In this document: in pieces, positions 1-4,980 of the stretch
Layout of the letters: each line of letters starts with the position of its first letter
How positions within the stretch are numbered: the first letter of the stretch is position 1
Assembly (NCBI GenBank): GCA_964602985.1
Contig: CAZRTJ010000050.1
Location: 1-5,392 of the forward strand
DNA from: CAYZJB01 sp964602985
GTDB taxonomy: Bacteria > CLD3 > SB21
DNA length: 5,392 nt
Direction: 5' to 3'
Notes under the pieces: generated by a model
Seen by the model: the letters and a program-made list of their open reading frames with translations, nothing else
Database searches by the model: none
What the model was told of the DNA's origin: nothing
Program-made: the position numbers and the translations under genes

Positions 1-1265
1 ACTCCCTCGGCCTGCAACTGACTCGCCCACTGTATGTTTGCTTCTTCGTCAAACCGCGCTTTCAACTCCATGACCACAGTCACGGACTTGCCGTTGCGCA
101 CGGCGTTGAGCAGTGCATTGATCACGTTGGAGGTGCGCGCCAATCGGTACAACGTCATCTTGATCGACGACACGGACGGATCGATGGCCGCCTCCCGTAG
201 GAAATCAATGATGTAATCGAACGTCTGGTAGGGATAATGAAGGAGGATGTCCTTCTTCTGAATGATCTCCAGGATGCCCGATACGGTCATCAGATCCTTG
301 TGCATCAGGGGCGGTGCCGTACGATACGTCAGATGGCGCGGGCCGACATTTGGAAAACTGTAGAAATCCCGAAAGTTGTGATAGCGCCCCCCCGCAATCG
401 GAGCGTCCACCAGCTGTTTTTGTTCTCGCAAGCGACCCAGGATGAACTTCAGTAGATCTTCCGGCATGCGATAGTCGTACAAGAATCGGACCGGGGGCGC
501 AATCTTTCGCTTCACCAGACTTTTCGAAATCTTTTTCACAAAACTCTCGGAAATGTCATCGTCCAAGTCCAGTTCCGCGTCCCGCGTCAATTTGATCGTG
601 TACGCCTCGAACTGGTCGTATTCAAACAAACTGAAGACGTCGTCCAGACAGAATCGAATCACGTCATCGAGCAGGACAATGTATTTCTTCTTGTCCAAAT
701 CAGGCAAAATGACAAATCGCGGCAAGGCCTCCGTGGGAATTTCGATGAGCGCATACTTGAATTTCTTCGGATTGCGGCTCACGTGCATTCGGATGGCCAG
801 GTATATGGCGTTGTCCTTCAGGTCGGGGAATTCGTCGATCTGGTCAATCATCAGGGGGATCAGCCACGGACGGACTTTCTCGCGAAAATAAATTCGCACA
901 TACAGCGCGTGTTCCTGCGCCAGCTCTCGTTCGTTGACGATGGTAATGCCCTGGGATTCGAGTTCATGTCGAATCGTACGATACGCCGATTCAAATTCCG
1001 CCTGCTGCGAAACGACGATTTCGTGTATGCGCTTTAGAATTTCCGACGGCGAGTCACCGATCAGTTTGACTGCTTTCTTGCCCAATGCTTCCAGTCTGCG
1101 TAGGGTGGCCACACGGACGCGAAAGAACTCGTCCAGATTGGACGAGAAGATTCCCAGGTACCGCAGGCGTTCGACCAGCGGCACAGAGGGATCGGCCGCC
1201 TCCTGAAGCACACGGGCATTAAATGAGAGCCAACTGATTTCCTTATTGAGCAGACGCAGTTTCAT
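1..1265 (-). CDS. ppk1: Polyphosphate kinase 1, N-terminal 421 codons (runs off left edge)
   Basis: PPK1 reversibly transfers the gamma-phosphate of ATP onto inorganic polyphosphate, usually at the inner face of the membrane. I translated the minus strand from ATG at 1265-1263 and it stays open to the window edge with no frameshift. The start reads MKLRLLNKEISWLSFNARVL, a typical PPK1 N-terminus, followed by SNLDEFFRVRVA near residues 46-57. R374 (in LYRLA) and R404 (in ARFDEE) match E. coli PPK1 Arg375 and Arg405, which bind phosphate and Mg. The catalytic histidines (His435 and His592 in E. coli) would lie beyond the edge, so activity cannot be judged. The family is about 700 aa, so roughly 60% is visible. 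The gene follows ppk2 by 60 bp on the same strand and is probably in its operon. No Shine-Dalgarno sequence is visible; GTG at 1268 is an alternative start one codon upstream. Confidence 0.96.
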   Translation of the reverse strand, partial: MKLRLLNKEISWLSFNARVLQEAADPSVPLVERLRYLGIFSSNLDEFFRVRVATLRRLEALGKKAVKLIGDSPSEILKRIHEIVVSQQAEFESAYRTIRHELESQGITIVNERELAQEHALYVRIYFREKVRPWLIPLMIDQIDEFPDLKDNAIYLAIRMHVSRNPKKFKYALIEIPTEALPRFVILPDLDKKKYIVLLDDVIRFCLDDVFSLFEYDQFEAYTIKLTRDAELDLDDDISESFVKKISKSLVKRKIAPPVRFLYDYRMPEDLLKFILGRLREQKQLVDAPIAGGRYHNFRDFYSFPNVGPRHLTYRTAPPLMHKDLMTVSGILEIIQKKDILLHYPYQTFDYIIDFLREAAIDPSVSSIKMTLYRLARTSNVINALLNAVRNGKSVTVVMELKARFDEEANIQWASQLQAEG

Positions 1266-1325
1266 CACGACCGGACCGGTTACATGTCAGCGGCCTGAAT
1301 ATGCGAAGTTCTGACGACAAGTGCC

Positions 1326-2243
1326 TCAGTAAACCTCTTTGATGAACGTCTGATCCGTAATGGGCGGGCGCACGTATCCGCCCCGGCGTCTCTGACGCGG
1401 CGGCAGTTCCATAGGTTCCGGCGTCAGATCCTTATACGGGATCAGATTCAAGAGATGATGGATGCAATTCAGCCGTGCCGCTTTCTTGTTATCGGCATTC
1501 ACCCCGTACCATGGCGCCTGTTTGATGTCCGTGAAATTGAACATCTCGTCCTTGGCTTGTGAGTATTCGAGCCAGCGGTTACGGGAATCCAGATCCATCG
1601 GGCTGAGTTTCCAGCGCCTGGTCGGATCGTGCAAACGCTTCTGAAATCGCCGCTCCTGCTCTTCGTCGCTGACGGAAAACCAGTATTTGATCACGATGAT
1701 ACCGGACCGCACAAGCATCCGCTCAAACTCCGGACAGGATCGGAGAAATTCCCGATATTCCTCGTCCGTGCAAAACCCCATCACGTGTTCGACACCGGCG
1801 CGATTGTACCAGCTTCGGTCGAACAACACCATCTCTCCCGCCGCGGGCAGGTGCGGAACATACCGTTGAAAGTACCACTGGGACTTCTCGCGCTCTGTAG
1901 GCGTCCCCAACGCAACGATCCGGCAGATTCGGGGATTGAGGCTCATGGTGATGCGTTTGATGACGCCTCCCTTGCCGGCCGCGTCTCGTCCCTCAAAGAT
2001 CACAACAACCTTTAGTCCTTCGTGCTTGATCCACTCCTGAAGTTTGACGAGTTCGATCTGGAGCCGTTGAAGCTCCTTTTCGTAAAGCTTGTTGGAGATT
2101 CGCTTTTTTTCTTTCGCTTCGTCCTTCTTGCCGTTGTGGCGCTTCCCGTTATGTTTGTGTTTCACTTTTGCCTTTGGATCTTCCGCCGTCGCGTCGGGAA
2201 TTTTGTCGGGCGCAGAAGCAGGCGCTTTTTCTTTGTGCTTCAT
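1326..2243 (-). CDS. ppk2: Polyphosphate kinase 2 (PPK2 family, single domain)
   Basis: PPK2 enzymes use polyphosphate to phosphorylate nucleoside diphosphates (or monophosphates, depending on class), favouring NTP formation from stored polyphosphate. The 305-aa protein has one PPK2 domain: Walker A GRDAAGKGG at residues 85-93, Walker B-like LFDRSWYNRAG at 140-150, and the Arg/Lys-rich lid at about 198-217 (RRFQKRL, then PTRRWKLSPMD). Length and the single domain fit class I enzymes, but substrate preference cannot be read safely from sequence. Residues 22-50 form a Lys/His-rich low-complexity extension (KHKHNGKRHNGKK) ahead of the conserved fold, and the C-terminus carries RQRRRGG. These basic stretches could contact polyphosphate; this is inference. 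The ATG at 2243 is supported by a strong ribosome binding site. ppk1 follows 60 bp downstream, pairing a polymer-synthesising with a polymer-using enzyme. Confidence 0.95.
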   Translation of the reverse strand: MKHKEKAPASAPDKIPDATAEDPKAKVKHKHNGKRHNGKKDEAKEKKRISNKLYEKELQRLQIELVKLQEWIKHEGLKVVVIFEGRDAAGKGGVIKRITMSLNPRICRIVALGTPTEREKSQWYFQRYVPHLPAAGEMVLFDRSWYNRAGVEHVMGFCTDEEYREFLRSCPEFERMLVRSGIIVIKYWFSVSDEEQERRFQKRLHDPTRRWKLSPMDLDSRNRWLEYSQAKDEMFNFTDIKQAPWYGVNADNKKAARLNCIHHLLNLIPYKDLTPEPMELPPRQRRRGGYVRPPITDQTFIKEVY

Positions 2244-2247
2244 ACCA

Positions 2248-2254
2248 ACCTCCC
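2248..2254 (-). promoter_or_regulatory. Ribosome binding site of ppk2
   Basis: On the minus strand GGGAGGT lies 4 nt before the ppk2 ATG (2243-2241). It is the best Shine-Dalgarno match of the minus-strand genes here, and contrasts with ppk1, which has none. It supports the chosen start, which places the Lys/His-rich extension inside the protein. Confidence 0.75.
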
Positions 2255-2393
2255 ATGATTGTGCTTATGAGTCAAGGTCACGGCTTCCGAAAGCGCATGC
2301 AATGACGGCAATCAAGAATCCGGGAGGTGAATTTCGCGAACCCCCTGCTGGGAGGAAATCAGACAATAATGTCCAGAAACGGCGTTTTTTTCC

Positions 2394-2425
2394 TTGACTC
2401 GGTACCATGGTACCGCGTTTATATT
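2394..2425 (+). promoter_or_regulatory. MerR-type mercury-responsive promoter
   Basis: The -35 box TTGACT (2394-2399) and a -10 box TATATT (2420-2425) are separated by 20 bp; reading the -10 as TTATAT (2419-2424) gives 19 bp. Spacers of 19-20 bp, too long for unaided sigma-70 polymerase, are the hallmark of promoters that MerR activates by DNA distortion. The spacer is filled by a palindrome centred like the classical mer operator, and the start (TTGACTC followed by a GTAC half-site) resembles the Tn501/Tn21 mer promoter. It points into the small gene at 2432 and would drive that gene, merR, merTP and the 44-aa peptide gene together, with merR autoregulated from the same promoter. The predicted transcription start falls at or next to the ATG at 2432. 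Confidence 0.88.
2400..2415 (+). promoter_or_regulatory. MerR operator, perfect 16-bp palindrome
   Basis: CGGTACCATGGTACCG reads identically on both strands and sits between the -35 and -10 boxes, where a MerR dimer binds. Each half-site contains GTAC, as in the mer operators of Tn21/Tn501. The classical operator has a 7+4+7 dyad, whereas this one is continuous and fully symmetric. Assignment to the MerR encoded at 2658 follows from position and similarity. Confidence 0.85.
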
Positions 2426-2431
2426 AGAATT

Positions 2432-2665
2432 ATGGATGAAAGCCGCAAAACCTCGACATCGGTCCGGCAAGACAGCGTGCTCACTTGTCCGCTGTGCGGC
2501 CATGCAAAGGAAGAGATCATGCCGACGGACGCTTGTCAGTACTTTTATGTCTGTGAGAGTTGCAAGGCGGTACTGAAACCGCTTCCAGGGGATTGTTGTG
2601 TGTTCTGCTCGTATGGCTCCGTCCCCTGTCCACCGATTCAACAACACAGGAGATGTTGTGAATGA
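2432..2665 (+). CDS. Small 11-Cys protein with GDCCVFCSYG motif, first gene of the mer operon
   Basis: This 77-aa protein has eleven cysteines: C19 and C22 (CPLCGH), C35, C41 and C44 (CESC), C55, C56 and C59 (GDCCVFCSYG, residues 53-62), C66 (VPCPP), and C75-C76 near the end. The pairs CPLC and CESC about 20 residues apart look like a zinc ribbon. The segments MPTDACQYFY and GDCCVFCSYGSVPCPPIQ match a small conserved family I recall near mer and other metal genes; its biochemical function is unknown to me. No signal peptide or membrane segment is seen, so it is probably cytoplasmic. The ATG at 2432 lies about 7 nt after the -10 box with no Shine-Dalgarno sequence, suggesting a leaderless mRNA. 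An ATG at 2327 in the same frame is upstream of the promoter and is rejected. An internal ATG at 2519 has AAGGA before it, but would lose the first CxxC. The stop overlaps the merR start by 8 bp. Metal binding or Hg(II) buffering is inference. Confidence 0.82.
   Translation: MDESRKTSTSVRQDSVLTCPLCGHAKEEIMPTDACQYFYVCESCKAVLKPLPGDCCVFCSYGSVPCPPIQQHRRCCE
2648..2652 (+). promoter_or_regulatory. Ribosome binding site deciding the merR GTG start
   Basis: AGGAG ends 5 nt before GTG at 2658. The next in-frame ATG (2670) is 17 nt away, and the ATG at 2598 has no such site. This favours the GTG start, inside the last codons of the preceding gene. Confidence 0.7.
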
Positions 2666-3065
2666 ACCGATGACCATCGGTCGCCTCGCCAAGAGCGTAG
2701 GCGTGCATGTGCAGACCATTCGTTATTACGAACGCAAGAAACTCTTGCCAAGCCCGCGAAGGCGTGAGGCGGGTTACCGTCAATACGGCCCTGAGGATGT
2801 ACAGCGCCTGCGATTCATTCTTCGTGCCAAGAAGGTTGGCTTCACGCTCAACGACATTTCCGTTCTTCTGGCCTTGCGCGTCAACCCTCGCACCGGATGT
2901 GAGGAGGTTCGTACCATTGCGCGTGAAGCCCTTCGGCACATTGAAGAGCGAATGCAGGAATTAGCCCGATTTCGGTCGGCACTCAACGATCTGTTGGCCC
3001 AGTGTTCCGGCAAGGGTCCTTCCTCCGATTGCCCTGTTCTTGAACTTCTGGAGAAAAATTCGTGA
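2658..3065 (+). CDS. merR: Hg(II)-responsive transcriptional regulator MerR
   Basis: MerR is a dimeric cytoplasmic regulator that binds the long-spacer mer promoter, represses it without metal, and activates it when Hg(II) is bound by three cysteines across the dimer. From GTG at 2658 the protein is 135 aa, near the usual length of about 144. The winged helix-turn-helix begins MTIGRLAKSVGVHVQTIRYY (residues 5-24), then RYYERKKLL and GYRQYGPED (39-47). The long dimerisation helix is about residues 82-113. All three metal ligands of Tn501 MerR (Cys82, Cys117, Cys126) have counterparts: C81 in TGCEE, C116, and C125 in DCPVL, with the same 8-residue gap between the last two. This separates it from CueR, ZntR or SoxR relatives. 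It overlaps the upstream small gene by 8 bp (GTGAATGA), suggesting translational coupling, and merTP follows after 10 bp. It should be autoregulated from 2394-2425. An ATG at 2670 is a weaker alternative start. Confidence 0.95.
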   Translation: MNEPMTIGRLAKSVGVHVQTIRYYERKKLLPSPRRREAGYRQYGPEDVQRLRFILRAKKVGFTLNDISVLLALRVNPRTGCEEVRTIAREALRHIEERMQELARFRSALNDLLAQCSGKGPSSDCPVLELLEKNS

Positions 3066-3070
3066 AAGGG
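3066..3070 (+). promoter_or_regulatory. Ribosome binding site of merTP
   Basis: AAGGG begins right after the merR stop codon and ends 5 nt before ATG 3076. It supports that start over the in-frame ATG at 3040, which lies inside merR and would put a charged stretch before the first membrane helix. Confidence 0.65.
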
Positions 3071-3075
3071 ATCGT

Positions 3076-3630
3076 ATGAAAACCCGTTCCTTCACCGTGG
3101 CCGCTCTGGTCTCGGGACTCATTGCGTCTTTATGCTGCATTGGACCCGCCGCCGCGGCATTGTTTGGAATCGGCACGCTTGGATGGTTGAGTGCACTGGA
3201 GATGTTCAGGCCCTACTTGATCCCATTGAGCCTCGGTTTTGTCGCATTCGCATTTTACCTCTCACACAGGGCTCGCAAGAACTGTCGGGATGCGACTTGC
3301 ACCACCGACCCAACCCGTTCGCCTCGCGGGGTTTGGATCGGGGGAATCCTGACGATCGCGTTACTCGCTTTTCCATTCCTTCCCCTCCCAGGGAATTCGG
3401 AGGTTATTTCAAAGGCCACGGTCATCGACGTGGAAGGAATGACGTGTGGCGGTTGCGAAAAACTCGTGGAATCCGTCGTCGGCAAACTGGAAGGTGTGAC
3501 TGCCGTTCGAGCCAACTCCTCAGAAGGCAATGTACACGTTTCCTTCGATTCGGCTCGAGTCAATGTGTCGTCCATCGTCGAATCCATCAATCGCGAAACC
3601 GCGTACAAAGCACATATCCATGAACCTTAA
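3076..3630 (+). CDS. merTP: Fused mercuric ion importer MerT-MerP
   Basis: This 184-aa inner-membrane protein should carry Hg(II) into the cytoplasm. The MerT part has three predicted helices: about residues 8-33 with the Cys-Cys pair C20-C21 (SLCCIGPAAAALFGIG), about 46-63, and about 86-104. The loop between helices two and three carries a second cysteine pair (C70, C75; NCRDATC), equivalent to Cys76 and Cys82 of Tn501 MerT but one residue closer together. After a short linker, residues 114-181 form a heavy-metal-associated domain with the motif GMTCGGC (121-127), equivalent to the periplasmic carrier MerP. In classical operons MerT and MerP are separate; here they are one chain, a known MerTP arrangement, with the HMA domain on the far side of helix three, so probably periplasmic. 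A thiol relay from C124/C127 to C20/C21 to C70/C75 would follow the MerT/MerP model. No separate merP or merA is in the window. Confidence 0.93.
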   Translation: MKTRSFTVAALVSGLIASLCCIGPAAAALFGIGTLGWLSALEMFRPYLIPLSLGFVAFAFYLSHRARKNCRDATCTTDPTRSPRGVWIGGILTIALLAFPFLPLPGNSEVISKATVIDVEGMTCGGCEKLVESVVGKLEGVTAVRANSSEGNVHVSFDSARVNVSSIVESINRETAYKAHIHEP

Positions 3631-3643
3631 GAAAGGAAATAGT

Positions 3644-3778
3644 ATGAAGACGATTCTGGCCGTCCTTGCCGTGGGGACCTTACTTGCCTCCATGTTCTTC
3701 GCGTCTCCTCGCGCAGCCGAATGCCCACTCAAAGGGACGCCGGCCTGTCCACAATACCCGTCCTGTTGTGTGAAATGA
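3644..3778 (+). CDS. 44-aa exported Cys-rich peptide, last gene of the mer operon
   Basis: I do not recognise this protein. It starts at ATG 3644, with AAGGA at 3633-3637 ending 6 nt upstream, 13 bp after the merTP stop. Residues 1-25 look like a Sec signal peptide: MKT, a hydrophobic core ILAVLAVGTLLASMFFA (4-20), then SPRAA. Cleavage after A25 would leave a mature peptide of 19 residues, ECPLKGTPACPQYPSCCVK, with four cysteines (C27, C35, C41, C42) and four prolines. Arg at the -3 position is not ideal for signal peptidase I, so the peptide may instead stay membrane-anchored. No lipobox is present. The good ribosome site and tight spacing argue that it is a real gene. A periplasmic Hg(II)-binding peptide handing metal to the HMA domain of MerTP is plausible but is inference from position and cysteine content. 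Confidence 0.72.
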   Translation: MKTILAVLAVGTLLASMFFASPRAAECPLKGTPACPQYPSCCVK

Positions 3779-3792
3779 CGCGATGAAGTTGG

Positions 3793-3812
3793 GAATTCTC
3801 TCAGGAGAGTTC
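3793..3812 (+). other. Hairpin just after the mer operon, possible transcript end
   Basis: GAATTCTC (3793-3800) pairs with GAGAGTTC (3805-3812) over a TCAG loop, giving an 8-bp stem with one G-U pair, 15 nt after the last stop codon. No T-tract follows, so it is not a standard intrinsic terminator. It may stabilise the 3' end of the mRNA. The surrounding 147 bp (3779-3925) also holds two 5-bp inverted repeats, at 3872-3884 and 3916-3928, and no supported gene. Confidence 0.35.
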
Positions 3813-3925
3813 GTCAATCACAGGTGGTGCAACGGTCAGAAGCAAAAGAATTTAGCGCCCAGAATTGCAGGACACGGATCGTGTGCATGACGCCTCTCAG
3901 GATGGATCTGGTTCCTAAGAGTATC

Positions 3926-4618
3926 TTAATTCACCCGCGCAATCTGAGCGGCTTCTTCCCGTTCGACCCATCCATCCAGCAGATGGATCACGCGCGAGCC
4001 ATAATGGGCAAACTTGTCATTGTGCGTCACCTGGATGATGGTCACGCCTTCTGCATTCAGTTTCTTGAAAATGTCCATGATCTCCTCACCCTGCTGCGAA
4101 TTGAGGTTTCCTGTCGGCTCATCCGCCAGGATCACGCTCGGCTTTCCGATCAATGCCCGCGCGATCCCAACCAATTGCTGTTGTCCGCCCGAGAGCTGAT
4201 TGGGAAAGAGATCCTTCTTCGCCACGATGTTGAAACGATCGAGCATGTCGGCCACAAGGCTCTTTCGCTCCGATCCGGATGTCTTCTTGTACAGCAACGG
4301 AGTTTCAATGTTCTCATACACCGTAAGCTCGTCGATCAGATGATAACTTTGGAAAACAAATCCGATGTGCTGCTTGTGAAACTCGGTCTTCTGCTTTTCG
4401 GTCAGCGTGTGAACCCTCTGATCCATGAAGCGATACTCGCCCGACGACGGCTCGTCCAGCATACCGAGGATATGAAGGATCGTGGACTTGCCGGAGCCGG
4501 ACGGGCCCATGATCGAAACGAATTCGCCCTTCTGAATGTCACACGAAATGCCCCGCAGGACATAATTCTTCAGGAAGCCGGACGAATAGTACTTTTCAAT
4601 TTTCTCCAAACGTATCAT
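3926..4618 (-). CDS. ABC transporter ATP-binding protein, LolD/MacB type
   Basis: This is a 230-aa ATPase subunit of the family that powers lipoprotein release (LolD), FtsE-like systems and MacB-type efflux. It has Walker A GPSGSGKST (residues 38-46), Q-loop Q90, signature LSGGQ (142-146), Walker B VILADEP with catalytic E167, and H-loop H199. The NTPase motifs are intact. Two variations stand out: after the signature it reads QQQLVGIARAL rather than the usual QQQRVAIARAL, and the D-loop reads GNLNS rather than GNLDS. The start MIRLEKIEKYY is supported by GAAAGG on the minus strand (4624-4629), 5 nt before the ATG. Upstream, across 77 bp, lies an unrecognised 89-aa gene. The downstream side, where the permease usually sits, is occupied by the convergent mer operon, so the partner permease is not visible and the substrate cannot be inferred. 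Confidence 0.92.
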   Translation of the reverse strand: MIRLEKIEKYYSSGFLKNYVLRGISCDIQKGEFVSIMGPSGSGKSTILHILGMLDEPSSGEYRFMDQRVHTLTEKQKTEFHKQHIGFVFQSYHLIDELTVYENIETPLLYKKTSGSERKSLVADMLDRFNIVAKKDLFPNQLSGGQQQLVGIARALIGKPSVILADEPTGNLNSQQGEEIMDIFKKLNAEGVTIIQVTHNDKFAHYGSRVIHLLDGWVEREEAAQIARVN

Positions 4619-4642
4619 GACAGCCTTTCGTTTGATGAATCG

Positions 4643-4661
4643 ATACGCAGACGGAGCGTAT
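4643..4661. repeat. Inverted repeat upstream of the ABC ATPase gene
   Basis: ATACGC (4643-4648) and GCGTAT (4656-4661) form a perfect 6-bp inverted repeat around a 7-nt centre, and pairing continues into flanking CG with one bulged base. It lies 25 nt before the ABC start, in the 5' leader or promoter region of that gene. On the minus strand TTGAAA (4665-4670) could be a -35 box, but no good -10 box follows. An operator or mRNA leader hairpin are both possible. Confidence 0.35.
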
Positions 4662-4695
4662 TCGTTTCAAGTCTTTTTTTTGCTTCCATACGCCC

Positions 4696-4965
4696 TTACG
4701 CGCGAGGTTCCCCCGCCTGCCGAAACAGGATTTGCACGCTTTTTTCAGTCGCTTGTCCAATCTGCTGCAAGCGCCATCCTTCTTCGTACTTGCCGATCAT
4801 GTCGCGCAGGCAGTCTGCCCGAGCCACGTATTTTCCCTCGCAGTCCTCCCAAGCAAACACTTCGACGCGATAGTGATACACCAGCCGCTCTCCATTAATC
4901 CGGGCTTCCACTTCGATGCGATCATGCGGTTTGACATTGGGAATGTTGATCACAATCTCTGCCAT
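4696..4965 (-). CDS. Conserved-looking 89-aa protein of unknown function
   Basis: I do not recognise a named family. The protein begins MAEIVINIPNVKPHDRIEVE, which suggests a beta-rich N-terminal half (IEVEARI, LVYHYRVEVFAW), followed by a helical segment (about residues 50-66) containing C52 and then VQILFRQ near the end. A second cysteine is C42. No signal peptide or membrane segment is seen, so it is probably cytoplasmic. The ATG at 4965 has AAGGA on the minus strand ending 6 nt upstream, and the acetyltransferase gene stops only 15 bp before it, so the two are probably co-transcribed. That tight spacing and ribosome site support it as a true gene rather than a chance frame. Confidence 0.8.
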   Translation of the reverse strand: MAEIVINIPNVKPHDRIEVEARINGERLVYHYRVEVFAWEDCEGKYVARADCLRDMIGKYEEGWRLQQIGQATEKSVQILFRQAGEPRA

Positions 4966-4980
4966 ACAATTTCCTTTGGT

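Noticed and set aside
2377..2391. AAAC-GGC-GTTT followed by T residues, terminator-like
   Set aside because: The stem is only four base pairs, it sits just before the mer promoter, and no plus-strand gene ends upstream of it.
2327..2431. N-terminal extension of the GDCCVFCSYG protein from ATG 2327
   Set aside because: It would start upstream of the mer promoter at 2394-2425, so the mRNA from that promoter would not contain it.
2598..2657. N-terminal extension of MerR from ATG 2598
   Set aside because: The added residues are unlike MerR proteins and overlap the conserved end of the upstream gene. AGGAG at 2648-2652 fits GTG 2658 instead.
3040..3075. Upstream start for merTP inside merR
   Set aside because: It would add a charged segment before the first membrane helix, and AAGGG at 3066-3070 points to ATG 3076.
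3783..3890. 35-codon frame directly after the 44-aa peptide gene
   Set aside because: There is no Shine-Dalgarno sequence, no recognisable motif, and the frame contains the hairpin at 3793-3812.
2244..3925. Tn21/Tn501-type transposon ends or an insertion sequence around the mer operon
   Set aside because: I looked for the GGGG-type 38-bp terminal repeats, a transposase or resolvase, and target duplications at both flanks and saw none.
3824..4873. 349-codon open frame on the plus strand
   Set aside because: It lies antisense to the ABC ATPase, whose motifs are unmistakable, has no ribosome site, and its translation shows no recognisable domain.
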